Positions 1-9,059 of a stretch of DNA of 64,000 bases are shown piece after piece. Origin of the DNA: Psychrosphaera sp. F3M07 (GTDB taxonomy: Bacteria > Pseudomonadota > Gammaproteobacteria > Enterobacterales > Alteromonadaceae); NCBI RefSeq assembly GCF_018860345.1, contig NZ_JAHKPJ010000028.1, forward strand, positions 124,001 through 188,000. The letters are read 5' to 3'. The notes under the pieces are model-generated. The model was given only the letters and a program-made list of their open reading frames with translations, was not told the origin of the DNA and made no database searches. The stretch's first letter is position 1, and each line of letters starts with the position of its first letter. The translations under genes and the position numbers were made by a program.

Positions 1-687
1 GATATGAGCAATGCCTTGTTTATTACCAAAGATTTTTTTGCCATCTTCGTCATGTGCTGTATCGGAAATCCAAATTTCATTGTCGGTTAAGCGTAACGTG
101 TCATTAAAGTACATCATCTTGCCAGAACGTTTAGATTTAATAGCACAGGTGTTTTCACCCATAATACCGTCAAAGTATTCACCTTTAGTATTCCACTGCC
201 AATATACTTCACAACCTGGATAGGTCGTAATCTCATCGGTTGTTAAGGTTTGGTAAATGGCTGGATTTAAATGTGCATCTGCGTATTTAGCTTCATCTTT
301 AAAACGATAGATATTAAGTTGTACCGCACCTTTTTCTTCGTTACGGATAAACTGATACAGACGTTGGCGATAGACTTTATTAACATCGCCGTCCATGTAC
401 TGTTTTACAAAATAGGTTTTTCCTTCTAAAGCCGGTGTTGGCACTGGTGCAAATATATGATGAATATGTTCATGCACTTGTAGTTCTTCATTTTTTACTT
501 TGTCTATTTTGTCTTGCCAGTTTTGTTCATGATTATCAAACTCAGCAGCAAACCAGTTATGGAAAAGTTGCTCTTTAATCGGATCGTCTACTGGTTTTTG
601 TGTGGAAGTTTGCTCTACTGCTGCACAACCGCCAAGGGCTAACGTAATCGCTAACGTTATAGATGCTGCTGATATTATCTTTTTCAT
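1..687 (-). CDS. CpcT/CpeT-like lipoprotein (3' end outside window)
   Basis: The minus-strand frame is open from an ATG at 687 to the left edge, giving 229 residues without a stop; the C terminus lies outside the window. The first about 20 residues are a lipoprotein signal peptide ending in a lipobox (LALGGC), so the mature protein should be lipid-anchored in the envelope. The rest resembles the CpcT/CpeT chromophore-lyase fold: a W(F)AGEFDN-like start (WFAAEFDNHEQN), HIHHIFAPV, a YRQRLYQF strand, a GCEVYWQW segment and a late WISD.AHD stretch. In cyanobacteria this family attaches bilins to phycobiliproteins. Nothing here suggests phycobiliproteins, so the role in this organism is unknown. 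The family call rests on motif resemblance only. Confidence 0.7.
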   Translation of the reverse strand, partial: MKKIISAASITLAITLALGGCAAVEQTSTQKPVDDPIKEQLFHNWFAAEFDNHEQNWQDKIDKVKNEELQVHEHIHHIFAPVPTPALEGKTYFVKQYMDGDVNKVYRQRLYQFIRNEEKGAVQLNIYRFKDEAKYADAHLNPAIYQTLTTDEITTYPGCEVYWQWNTKGEYFDGIMGENTCAIKSKRSGKMMYFNDTLRLTDNEIWISDTAHDEDGKKIFGNKQGIAHI

Positions 688-921
688 TATTATTATCCTT
701 TTTGACTTTGTAGCAATCTACCTAGATAAGGTGTTCTTGCCCAATGACGGATGTCAATTAGGAGATAGATCTGTTCTGTTATAGGCTTTTGTCACAATAT
801 GCTCTGTCATCAAAAGACTCACAGAAGTAACCTATAAACCTTGAACTATATAACTCAAGCTTTACACTAACTTTGACAAATCAAACTTGTGTAATACCAC
901 CTACTAATAAGGTCACACTAA

Positions 922-1746
922 ATGCAAAAAACAATTCTCCTAACTGGCGCGACGGATGGCATTGGCCTAGCGACAGCAAAAGTATTAGTAGGACTTGGGC
1001 ATACCGTTTTACTTCACGGCAGAAACAGTGAAAAACTTGAAGCGGTTAAAACATCTTTGTTAAACATAACCAAACAGCCAGAACAAATAGCATGTTATGT
1101 TGCGGATTTATCTGATTTGCATGACGTAATTAAACTCGCCAACGCGGTAAAACTAAAACATTCCTCGCTTGATGTATTGATCAATAATGCTGGCGTATTT
1201 AAAACACCTGAACCAATCACAAAAAAGGGTTTGGATGTTCGATTTGTGGTTAATACCATAGCACCGTATTTATTAACCAAATTATTACTGCCTTTAATGT
1301 CTAAAACCGGACGAGTCATTAACTTGTCATCTGCGGCACAAGCCCCTGTTGATATTCCTGCATTATTAGGTCAAGTGGCTATTACTGATGATTTTTCTGC
1401 CTATGCACAAAGTAAACTTGCCATTGTATTTTGGACACAATTCTTAGCTGAAAAATATGGGCAAAACTCAATTAATAGCCCTGCATTTATAGCTGTTAAT
1501 CCGGGTTCTTTATTAGCCAGTAAAATGGTAACCGAAGGTTTTGGCATTGCAGGTAATGACCTAAGTATTGGTGCTAATATTGTTAGTGCTTTGGCACTTG
1601 AAGATGTATTTTCAAATGCTTCTGGCCGATATTTTGATAACGACGCTCAACAGTTTGCAGACCCACATCCGGATGCAACCGATAAAAGTAAAGTCGATAA
1701 CCTTATATTCGCAATGAAAAACATCATTACGGAATTAACTGGTTAA
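922..1746 (+). CDS. SDR family NAD(P)-dependent oxidoreductase
   Basis: A 274-residue short-chain dehydrogenase/reductase. The cofactor-binding TGATDGIG motif starts at residue 8, the structural NNAG motif is near residue 88, and the catalytic YxxxK (YAQSK) has its Tyr near residue 161. VNPGSLLASKMV follows, as in the retinol-dehydrogenase/WWOX-like branch of the family. It is soluble with no signal peptide. The gene is read away from the upstream lipoprotein gene and converges on the CoA-transferase operon that ends at 1777, so it is probably its own transcription unit. The substrate cannot be inferred from sequence. Confidence 0.9.
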   Translation: MQKTILLTGATDGIGLATAKVLVGLGHTVLLHGRNSEKLEAVKTSLLNITKQPEQIACYVADLSDLHDVIKLANAVKLKHSSLDVLINNAGVFKTPEPITKKGLDVRFVVNTIAPYLLTKLLLPLMSKTGRVINLSSAAQAPVDIPALLGQVAITDDFSAYAQSKLAIVFWTQFLAEKYGQNSINSPAFIAVNPGSLLASKMVTEGFGIAGNDLSIGANIVSALALEDVFSNASGRYFDNDAQQFADPHPDATDKSKVDNLIFAMKNIITELTG

Positions 1747-1776
1747 TAATATCAATCCCGCAGAATTTGATGACGT

Positions 1777-2952
1777 TTAGATAAAAGCTTTGTTCTGTTT
1801 CATCTTTTTAATAGCGTCTGGGCTATAACCTAAGTCAGTTAAAACCTGTTCTGTATCTTGGCTAAAACTCGGTAAATCAAAATTAGGTTGTGCTGGTTCT
1901 TGTTGATATTTTATTGGCACACCTAAATGGTTATTTCCGTTTTTGTCTGTTATTAACATTTCTCTTTCAAACAGGTGCTGCTCCCGCATAGCGCTGTTTA
2001 AGTCTCTAACCGGCGCCCAACATACATCAACATCCGCTAAAAACACTTCCCATTCTGTTAACGTTTTAGTGCTGAATGTTTCTATAAAATATGCTTTTAC
2101 CGGGTCTTGTCCAATGCCCGGTGGCAACTTACATAAGGCATATAAATCATCACGTTGTGTTTCATTGTCACACAGCGCCGTTAATAAATTATGGGTAAAC
2201 TTCAGCTCTGAACCACCTAAAGTTAAGTATTTATTATCCGCAGTTTTATAAATGTTATACATAGCTGAGCCGCCCCAACTGCGCTCCTGTTTTGGTACAG
2301 GCGAACGCGACTCGGCAAATGGAGGTCCCATAACATTGGCATACCAAGCAACTAACGAGTCTTGCATTGAGATATCCATATAATCTCCAAGACCAGTTTG
2401 TTGTTTGCGAATAATCGCCATTAATACCCCAGAAAAAGCCATCAAACTGCCAGCCATATCCGCAACTGGCATTGCTGGTTGTGCTGGCTGACCATCTAAA
2501 CCTTCGTTAATGAATACGGCACCTGAATCTGCTTGAATGCTTAAATCATGAGCCGGCGCTAAGCGTTTTGGTCCAGTTTGACCATAGGCAGAAATTGAAC
2601 AATAGATAATACCGGGGTTTATTGCTTTAACTTGCTCGTAACCAATCCCTAAACGGTCTACAACACCAGGACGGAACGCTTCAACAATCACGTCTACTGA
2701 CTCACATAATTTCAGGAAGGCTTGTTTGCCCTCTTCTGATTTGAGGTTTAGGTTAATCGATTTTTTGCCACGAAATACATTACGAAACCAAACCGACTCA
2801 CCGTTTTGTGTTAAGCCAACCTGACGAACCGGCTCGCCTCCCGGAGGCTCAAGACTAATAACTTCTGCACCGTGATCGGCCATCATCATAGTAAAGTGAG
2901 GTCCCGGTAAAAACAGGGATAAATCCAAAACTTTTATGCCTTCGAGTTTCAT
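1777..2952 (-). CDS. CaiB/BaiF family CoA transferase (last gene of operon)
   Basis: A 391-residue class III (CaiB/BaiF, formyl-CoA-transferase-like) CoA transferase, the full family length. It opens with the typical LEGIKVLDLSLFLPGPH segment. The conserved Asp expected to carry the acyl group lies in ISMQDSLV near residue 198. Such enzymes move CoA between an acyl-CoA and a free acid. It is the most downstream gene of a minus-strand operon that also encodes a second CoA transferase, an acyl-CoA dehydrogenase, a MaoC hydratase and a CoA-ester lyase, so it likely activates the acid substrate or recycles CoA in that pathway. The specific acid is not deducible. Confidence 0.9.
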   Translation of the reverse strand: MKLEGIKVLDLSLFLPGPHFTMMMADHGAEVISLEPPGGEPVRQVGLTQNGESVWFRNVFRGKKSINLNLKSEEGKQAFLKLCESVDVIVEAFRPGVVDRLGIGYEQVKAINPGIIYCSISAYGQTGPKRLAPAHDLSIQADSGAVFINEGLDGQPAQPAMPVADMAGSLMAFSGVLMAIIRKQQTGLGDYMDISMQDSLVAWYANVMGPPFAESRSPVPKQERSWGGSAMYNIYKTADNKYLTLGGSELKFTHNLLTALCDNETQRDDLYALCKLPPGIGQDPVKAYFIETFSTKTLTEWEVFLADVDVCWAPVRDLNSAMREQHLFEREMLITDKNGNNHLGVPIKYQQEPAQPNFDLPSFSQDTEQVLTDLGYSPDAIKKMKQNKAFI

Positions 2953-3021
2953 AACATAGATCTCTAAATACTTATTTAATTAGCGTTAAAAAGGCCATGT
3001 TACGGCCTATTTAAAGAATGA

Positions 3022-4215
3022 CTAAATTGCACCTTGCTCTTTTAAAGCCGCTATTTGGCTTTCGCTATAACCTAGCTCTGCCATTAGTTCGTTGGTGGTA
3101 TTACCCATTTTTCCACACGCTTTACCTTCAAGGCGTTTACCATCCACTTTGATTGGGTTACCCAATATCTCCATGTCTGGACTTGATGGATGTGGCACTT
3201 TACGCACCATACCAATGTCACGAATATATGGATTTTCCAAAGCTTGCGGTAAGTCATAGACCGGTGCACAAGGGATTTTACCTTTAAGAATTTCTAACCA
3301 ATCTGCGGTATTGTTAGCGGCCATCACCCTGTCTATTTCTACCGTTAACACATCTCGATTATCTCGACGCTGAGCCACGGTTTTAAAGCGTTCTTGTTTT
3401 AATACATCGTCATTTAACAAGTCCATTAAGATGTCCCAAAACTTATCTGTCATGGCCATTAAAAAGATATAACTGTCTCTTGTTTTATATAGCTGACAAG
3501 GCACAGTTGCTGGATGTGCAGAGCGAGCAACTCGTTCTGTTACGTGGTTTTCATTTAAGTACCAAGTTGCAGGGTAAGATAACTGATGCAAAGCAACGTC
3601 GAATAAAGAAACATCCACATCACGACCTTGACCTGTTCGGTAAGCGCCTAACAAACCAGCGGTTAACCCTAATGAGGCAACAGCACCCGTCATAAAATCA
3701 ACCATAGACACGCCAAAACGTGCAGGTGCTTGGCCTGGCTCACCCGTTAAAGACATTAATCCAGCTTCTGCTTGCATTAAATAGTCATAACCCGGCCAAT
3801 TTGCTCTGTCATTATCTCGACCGTATGCAGATAAATGACCACAAACTATCTTAGGGTTGATATGTTTTAACGCGTCGTAGGTAATGCCTAGTTTTTCCGG
3901 CTGATCACCACGTAAATTATTGGTCACGGCATCGGCAGTTTTGACTAACTGTTCAAAAACCTTACGCCCTTCTTCTGATTTTAAATTTAGCGTAATACTC
4001 TTTTTATTTAGGTTAAAGGTTTGAAAAAAGTAACTGTCATTTTCGCCCAAAAAGAAAGGCCCAGTTTGACGAGATACATCACCGCCAATTTTAGGGTTTT
4101 CCACTTTAATAACTTCGGCACCCATGTCCGATAAAAACATAGATCCGTAAGGACCTGCACCATATTGCTCTACAGCAATAATGCGAATACCTTCTAACGG
4201 TAAATGTGTACTCAT
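3022..4215 (-). CDS. CaiB/BaiF family CoA transferase (second paralogue)
   Basis: A 397-residue class III CoA transferase. The N terminus (LEGIRIIAVEQYGAGPYGS) and the conserved Asp in DVSLFDVALHQ place it in the CaiB/BaiF family. It is clearly diverged from the neighbouring 391-residue paralogue, which suggests the two enzymes act on different acids or that the pair works as one unit. It lies 69 bp upstream of the other transferase and 85 bp downstream of the acyl-CoA dehydrogenase, all in the same direction. In itaconate and other C5-dicarboxylate pathways a family III transferase activates the acid with succinyl-CoA. That role here is an inference from context. Confidence 0.9.
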   Translation of the reverse strand: MSTHLPLEGIRIIAVEQYGAGPYGSMFLSDMGAEVIKVENPKIGGDVSRQTGPFFLGENDSYFFQTFNLNKKSITLNLKSEEGRKVFEQLVKTADAVTNNLRGDQPEKLGITYDALKHINPKIVCGHLSAYGRDNDRANWPGYDYLMQAEAGLMSLTGEPGQAPARFGVSMVDFMTGAVASLGLTAGLLGAYRTGQGRDVDVSLFDVALHQLSYPATWYLNENHVTERVARSAHPATVPCQLYKTRDSYIFLMAMTDKFWDILMDLLNDDVLKQERFKTVAQRRDNRDVLTVEIDRVMAANNTADWLEILKGKIPCAPVYDLPQALENPYIRDIGMVRKVPHPSSPDMEILGNPIKVDGKRLEGKACGKMGNTTNELMAELGYSESQIAALKEQGAI

Positions 4216-4300
4216 TTCGTTGTCCTTGGGTTCGTTTGAACCTTGAATTCATTGTGACACTAATGGCCTAACTTAACGTTAGGCCCATTAGGATGTGCCA

Positions 4301-5476
4301 TTAGATTTTATGTTTTTCTACAAGTTGCTTAGCAATGATAATACGCTGCATCTCATTGGTACCTTCACCAATACACATCAGCATAGCGTCACGGTAATAA
4401 CGCTCAATGTCATATTCGACTGAGTAGCTATAACCACCAAAAATACGCATAGCTTCATTGGCACAAAATACACCGGCTTCAGAGGCAAAGTATTTCGCCA
4501 TGCCCGCTTCCATGTCACAACGCTCACCGGCGTCGTATTTCTCAGCTGCTTGTTCTATTAACAATCTTGATGCTTCAACTTTAGTGGCCATTTCACCCAG
4601 TTTTAATTGGATTGCTTGATGGTTACAAATAGGCGTACCAAAGGCTTCACGTTCTTGTGCATATTGCACCGCTAATTCCATCGCACCACGAGCGATACCA
4701 GCACCACGAGCAGCAACATTTATACGACCTAATTCTAGACCGCCAATGGCTTGGAGGAATCCTTTGCCTTCCTCACCACCCACTAAGTTTTCAGCTGGTA
4801 CACGGAAGTTAGTGAATACCACTTCACAGGTATCAATAGCGCGATAACCCAGTTTTTTCATTTTGATCACTTCGATACCCGGAAGGAAGTTTCCTTCGGC
4901 ATCTTTGGTCTCAACAAAAAACATGCTGGTGCCTTTATGGCGTGGCTGTATTTCAGTATCGGTTTTCACTAATACCGCTAAAGAGTTACCGTTTAATGAG
5001 TTAGTGATCCAAGTTTTAGCGCCATTGATAATGTAATCATCGCCGTCACGCACTGCGACAGTGCGGATTGCTTGTAGATCACTACCTGCATTGGGTTCTG
5101 TTAATGCAATGCCGCCACGTAATTCACCTGTTACCATACGAGGCAAAATACGTTCTTTTTGTGCGTCAGTTCCACAACGTTCAACTAAAGATGCTTGTAT
5201 AAGGTGCGAGTTAAAAATTCCCCCCGGAGCCATCCAAGCAGAAGCCACTTTAATTACTATTTTGGCGTAAATTGAGGCAGGTAAACCCATGCCCCCAAAG
5301 TCTTGACCGATAGTTGCACCAAACAGACCTAAGTCTTTCATTTGCTCAACTAAGTCATGCGGGTATTTGTCCGCTTGATCATATTCTTGTGCAATGGGAC
5401 GAACTTCGTTTTCAACCCATTTATCGATCATATCGATAATGGCTATTTCATCTTCTTTTGAATAAGCTTCAGACAT
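4301..5476 (-). CDS. acyl-CoA dehydrogenase
   Basis: A 391-residue FAD-dependent acyl-CoA dehydrogenase of standard length. The central ALTEPNAGSD and KTWITN motifs (FAD and substrate binding) are present. The C-terminal GEGTNEMQRI segment holds the Glu at the position of the catalytic base in medium- and short-chain dehydrogenases. It introduces the alpha,beta double bond into an acyl-CoA and passes electrons to ETF. It is 2 bp from the MaoC hydratase gene upstream, so the pair probably performs successive dehydrogenation and hydration of the same acyl-CoA. The chain or branch specificity is not visible. Confidence 0.93.
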   Translation of the reverse strand: MSEAYSKEDEIAIIDMIDKWVENEVRPIAQEYDQADKYPHDLVEQMKDLGLFGATIGQDFGGMGLPASIYAKIVIKVASAWMAPGGIFNSHLIQASLVERCGTDAQKERILPRMVTGELRGGIALTEPNAGSDLQAIRTVAVRDGDDYIINGAKTWITNSLNGNSLAVLVKTDTEIQPRHKGTSMFFVETKDAEGNFLPGIEVIKMKKLGYRAIDTCEVVFTNFRVPAENLVGGEEGKGFLQAIGGLELGRINVAARGAGIARGAMELAVQYAQEREAFGTPICNHQAIQLKLGEMATKVEASRLLIEQAAEKYDAGERCDMEAGMAKYFASEAGVFCANEAMRIFGGYSYSVEYDIERYYRDAMLMCIGEGTNEMQRIIIAKQLVEKHKI

Positions 5477-5478
5477 GA

Positions 5479-5994
5479 TTAGTCCTCCAAATCTTCAACC
5501 GCATGACCCACTTTTGCGATTAACATTTTACGAACAAACTGACATACCTGAACGCCGTCTTGGTTAATACCACGAGTTCTAATAGTCACTATACCTTGTG
5601 TAGGGCGTGACTTAGATTCACGTTTTTCTAATACTTCTGATTCTGCGTATAAGGTGTCACCAACAAACATAGGGTGAGTCATACGGATATCATCCCAACC
5701 TAAGTTCGCAATGGCTTTTTGGCTACAATCCGTCACGCTCATGCCAACCATTAAGGCGACCGTTAATGGTGAACAAACTATGCATTTACCAAATTCACTT
5801 TTCTTAGCAAACTCTTCATCAAAATGCATTGGATGGGTATTCATTGTCATTAATGTGAACAGGTGATTATCGTATTCAGTAATGGTTTTGCCCGGACGGT
5901 GTTCGTAAATATCGCCAACGTGAAACTCTTCAAAATAACGACCAAACGTTTCGCGATAACGGTTTTCACCTACTTTCTTTGATTTTTGAACCAT
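5479..5994 (-). CDS. MaoC-like (hot-dog fold) enoyl-CoA hydratase
   Basis: A 171-residue MaoC-domain protein. The segment NTHPMHFDEEFAKKS carries the Asn/Pro/His/Asp pattern of the R-hydratase active site. FGKCIVCSPLTVALMVG follows, as in mesaconyl-/itaconyl-CoA hydratase relatives (Meh, Ich/RipB). The expected reaction is hydration of a 2-enoyl-CoA to a 3-hydroxyacyl-CoA. It sits between a CoA-ester lyase gene and the acyl-CoA dehydrogenase, which is the order of steps expected for dehydrogenation, hydration and carbon-carbon cleavage of a branched dicarboxyl-CoA. Family membership is clear; the exact substrate is inferred. Confidence 0.88.
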   Translation of the reverse strand: MVQKSKKVGENRYRETFGRYFEEFHVGDIYEHRPGKTITEYDNHLFTLMTMNTHPMHFDEEFAKKSEFGKCIVCSPLTVALMVGMSVTDCSQKAIANLGWDDIRMTHPMFVGDTLYAESEVLEKRESKSRPTQGIVTIRTRGINQDGVQVCQFVRKMLIAKVGHAVEDLED

Positions 5995-6059
5995 AATAAT
6001 TACCTCTTTACCTAATATTTTGTTTACTGACTTAGTCTCTAAATCAGTTTTAAATGGGT

Positions 6060-6881
6060 TTAATTAGCCGCGGCTGCTAATTGTAAAATTCGTTTTGAAG
6101 CCAATATGATTGGCCTGTCGACCATGCGTCCATTGACCACAACCACACCGGCATCTTCTTTACCGTCAACCGCAGACATCACGGCATTGGCATATTCGAT
6201 TTGCTCTGCTGTAGGTGAAAATGCTTGATGGATAGCCGCTATCTGACATGGGTGTATCGCCGCTTTTGCGGTATAACCCAACGCCTTCACTTTTTGCGTT
6301 TCGTTGATTAAACCCGCCTCATCTTTAATATTGACGTAAGGCACGTCGATAAGGTCAACTTTGGCCTTAGCTGCCGCTAACACCAGCTGACTACGAACAA
6401 ACAACAGCGGTTCGTAGCTAAAGTCACAACGTAATTCGGCAGACATGTCGGCTCCACCAAACATTAACGCTGCTACTTTTTTTGATGCACAGGCAATTGA
6501 ATAGGCATTATCTAAACCCGTTGGGGTTTCAACTAATGCAATTAATTGAGAATTGTTATCTGCAAGAATTTGACTGGCCTTGGCAATTTCGTCGGCACTT
6601 TCACATTTGGCTAACATAATGTAAGCCGGGTTTACTGCGGCTAATGCTTGCAAATCTGTTAAACCAAGCTCAGTCACCAAAGGGTTAATACGAACACACA
6701 CATCGCGGTTGCCCGCTTGTATATATTCGATTACCGCTTGGCGAGCGGAGTCTTTATCTGTTGGTAGTACCGCATCTTCCAAGTCAATACAGGTTAAATC
6801 TGCACCTGCGTTTTGCGCCTTAGCAAAACGGTCTGGTTTTGAGCCCGGCACAAACAATAATGAACGAATAATGTCAGACAT
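6060..6881 (-). CDS. HpcH/HpaI family CoA-ester lyase (citramalyl/malyl-CoA lyase-like)
   Basis: A 273-residue CitE-like TIM-barrel lyase. The start SLLFVPGSKPDRFAKA, the CIDLEDAV metal- and CoA-binding motif, the LVETPTGLDNAY segment and GYTAKAAIHPCQI are characteristic. Members cleave malyl-CoA, beta-methylmalyl-CoA or citramalyl-CoA into a short acyl-CoA and glyoxylate or pyruvate, using a divalent metal. The ATG overlaps the stop codon of the upstream deacetylase-fold gene by 1 bp, so translation is probably coupled. With the CoA transferases, dehydrogenase and MaoC hydratase it makes a complete activation-to-cleavage module for a C4-C5 dicarboxylate. Confidence 0.9.
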   Translation of the reverse strand: MSDIIRSLLFVPGSKPDRFAKAQNAGADLTCIDLEDAVLPTDKDSARQAVIEYIQAGNRDVCVRINPLVTELGLTDLQALAAVNPAYIMLAKCESADEIAKASQILADNNSQLIALVETPTGLDNAYSIACASKKVAALMFGGADMSAELRCDFSYEPLLFVRSQLVLAAAKAKVDLIDVPYVNIKDEAGLINETQKVKALGYTAKAAIHPCQIAAIHQAFSPTAEQIEYANAVMSAVDGKEDAGVVVVNGRMVDRPIILASKRILQLAAAAN

Positions 6882-7768
6882 TATTTTACTGCCTTTGTTG
6901 AGTCGTCCGTTTTGGCCACGTTAGCTTGAAAGTGTTCCGCTATATCCTGACGAGTGGCAAACCACACACCCGGCTTGCTCTTAATGTATTCAAAAAATTC
7001 TTTTAGTGCCCAAATACGGCCAGGTCGACCAATAATTCGTAAGTGTAAACCTATGCTCATCATGCGCGGCTGCTCTGCACCTTCTTCGTATAAAACATCA
7101 AAGGTATCTTTGGCATACTTCAACCAAGCTTCTGGTGTGTACGACGGAGCAACCCACATTTTCATGTCGTTAGAATCTAATGCGTAAGGCACTATCACCA
7201 TAGGTTCATCTGACCCATTTACGGTATCCCAAAAAGGCGCATCTGAACTGTAATCATCCATGTGGTACAAGAAACCTTCTTCTTGTAATAAACGGCGGGT
7301 ATTTTCAGTTAATAAATAACGTGACAACCAACCTAATGGGCGTTTACCCGTCGTTTTTTCAATACTCGTCACGGCATTTTTTATAAATTGACGCTCTTCG
7401 GTTTCATCCATACGGAATTGATGGATCCAGCGATACCCATGCGAACAGGTTTCATCATCACGACGGGCAATTGCCTCAGCCAAATAAGGCGCTCGCTCTA
7501 AACTGACGGCAGCAGCTGTCCACGTTGCACGTATATCGTATTCATCCAATAACTTGATGATGCGCGGGCCACCTTCATTAATACCGTACTGATAGTTAGA
7601 TTCGTTACCGTAATTACGCATTGGTTTTTTAAGGTGCACCATGAGTTCATCAACGGGCTCCATGCCTTTATCACCATCTTTAACAGTGTATTCAGAACCT
7701 TCTTCAACATTCACAACCACTGACATTGCCAGTCTTGCACCTTCAGGCCATTGATAATTATTTGGCAT
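6881..7768 (-). CDS. polysaccharide-deacetylase-fold hydrolase, PuuE/imidase-like
   Basis: A cytoplasmic NodB-fold protein of about 295 residues without a signal peptide, so cell-wall sugars are an unlikely substrate. The start chosen is the ATG at 7768 (MPNNYQWPEGARLAMS), preceded by AGAGAG at a suitable distance; the longer frame begins with a TTG lacking a ribosome site. Features shared with PuuE-type allantoinases and cyclic imidases are VVVNVEEGSE, ATWTAAAVSLERAP, SHGYRW and LGWLSRY followed by NTRRLLQEEG. Those enzymes hydrolyse cyclic amides or imides. It lies 85 bp downstream of an SDR gene and overlaps the lyase gene, so its product may feed the CoA module. The substrate is unknown. 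Confidence 0.8.
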   Translation of the reverse strand: MPNNYQWPEGARLAMSVVVNVEEGSEYTVKDGDKGMEPVDELMVHLKKPMRNYGNESNYQYGINEGGPRIIKLLDEYDIRATWTAAAVSLERAPYLAEAIARRDDETCSHGYRWIHQFRMDETEERQFIKNAVTSIEKTTGKRPLGWLSRYLLTENTRRLLQEEGFLYHMDDYSSDAPFWDTVNGSDEPMVIVPYALDSNDMKMWVAPSYTPEAWLKYAKDTFDVLYEEGAEQPRMMSIGLHLRIIGRPGRIWALKEFFEYIKSKPGVWFATRQDIAEHFQANVAKTDDSTKAVK

Positions 7769-7853
7769 TTCATTCTCTCTTTTACCGAGCAAAACTCGGT
7801 TTACTAATACTTAATTAACGATTATTTACGGACAACAATTGGCAAAAATGCAG

Positions 7854-8711
7854 CTAGTGGTACTCTTCACCACCTGAAACATTCATACATTCACCTGTGA
7901 TATAACTGGCTTGGTCTGAACATAAAAACGCACAAGCTTTGGCTGTGTCTTCTTGCAGTCCAGGACGACCTAGCGGAATACGATCTCGCATGTCTTGCAT
8001 ATATTTGTCGTGGCCTTTACCTGTTACTTCTGAGAAGTGTGAGTTTTGCCATGCCCCCAACCCTGTGGTTACGTGGTTTGGGCAAATTTCATTTACATTG
8101 ATTTTGTATTGACCTAACTCTTGTGCGGATACTCGGGTTAAGCCATTCATGCCATGTTTTGATGTGGTATAAGCTGATGCATGGGCAAAGGCAGATTTTG
8201 AAGCTTGAGAACCAATATTGATGATCTTGCCTCCATTGCCTAACTCAACCATTTTCTCTGCCGCAAACTTAATACCTAAGAAAGTGCCTCGTAAATTTAC
8301 GTTGAGAACGGCATCCCACTCATCTACGTCCATTTCTAGGATAGGTTTCATTAAGTAACCAATGCCTGCGTTATTAACCCATATATCTAAACTTCCGTAT
8401 GTGTCGACAGCAAATTGTGCTGCCGCTTTTACTTCATCAGGATTTAATACGTTACAGATAAATGAAGAGGCTTCGCCACCAGAAGCTTTAATGTCATCGA
8501 CAATCTTTTGCATTTCATCGGTAGTGCCTATGGCAGACTCTGGCATATGCGCACCGGCAGCTTTGCCGATATCTGTGATGATGACTTTACAACCTTCTGC
8601 AGCTAAACGTTTAGCCATGGCCTCGCCTAAACCAGCATGACGACCTGCGCCTGTGATCACAGCAACCTTGCCTTGTAATTCTGGATATTGAATATGAGAT
8701 GTTTGAGACAT
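7854..8711 (-). CDS. SDR family oxidoreductase
   Basis: A 285-residue classical short-chain dehydrogenase. The nucleotide-binding VITGAGRHAGLGEAMA, the NNAG motif (WVNNAGIGYL), a serine in IINIGSQASKSAF and the catalytic YTTSKHGMNG are all present, as is the C-terminal CMNVSGGE. It should oxidise or reduce a hydroxyl/carbonyl group with NAD(P). The start has GAGG 9 bp upstream and lies 3 bp after the stop of the HapK-like gene, so the two are in one operon. An alcohol/ketone step early in the pathway is the likely role, but the substrate is not deducible. Confidence 0.9.
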   Translation of the reverse strand: MSQTSHIQYPELQGKVAVITGAGRHAGLGEAMAKRLAAEGCKVIITDIGKAAGAHMPESAIGTTDEMQKIVDDIKASGGEASSFICNVLNPDEVKAAAQFAVDTYGSLDIWVNNAGIGYLMKPILEMDVDEWDAVLNVNLRGTFLGIKFAAEKMVELGNGGKIINIGSQASKSAFAHASAYTTSKHGMNGLTRVSAQELGQYKINVNEICPNHVTTGLGAWQNSHFSEVTGKGHDKYMQDMRDRIPLGRPGLQEDTAKACAFLCSDQASYITGECMNVSGGEEYH

Positions 8712-8714
8712 AGT

Positions 8715-9029
8715 TTATGCCTCTATTTTTGAAGTCATGATGAATAAAGGGTTGTCGGCAAACGACTGAAATTCGCCAGCTACTTTTTGCATAACAGCAG
8801 AGGACGCATCTTTACCAAACTGTTCCATGTCGTTAATTTCTAATATTTCGATATATTGATATGGCGAATTATCTTCTGACATTAAAAGCCCTTCCGCTTT
8901 TAATACGGCAAACTTATCTACCGATGGCAAACCACTGGCCGTTGGAATATCAGTTGTTTTTGCCCAGCTTTCATATTCTGAAACTTGAGCCGTGTCTTTT
9001 AAATTAAACAATACAATGATAGTCGTCAT
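8715..9029 (-). CDS. HapK/RedY-like small protein (first gene of the catabolic operon)
   Basis: A 104-residue protein resembling the RedY/HapK family, small ferredoxin-like alpha/beta proteins first seen in prodigiosin-type biosynthesis clusters. The match is by overall pattern: a TTIIVLFNLK start, a KTTDIPTASGLPSVDKF segment, YQYIEILEINDMEQF and a C-terminal FADNPLFI. No catalytic residues are established for this family. It is the first gene of the operon, about 30 bp downstream of a perfect palindrome that may be its operator. Its presence with CoA catabolic enzymes rather than pigment genes is notable. It may bind or process an early intermediate. Confidence 0.75.
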   Translation of the reverse strand: MTTIIVLFNLKDTAQVSEYESWAKTTDIPTASGLPSVDKFAVLKAEGLLMSEDNSPYQYIEILEINDMEQFGKDASSAVMQKVAGEFQSFADNPLFIMTSKIEA

Positions 9030-9059
9030 GCTTTTCCCCTAGGAACATAAATTCTTTTT

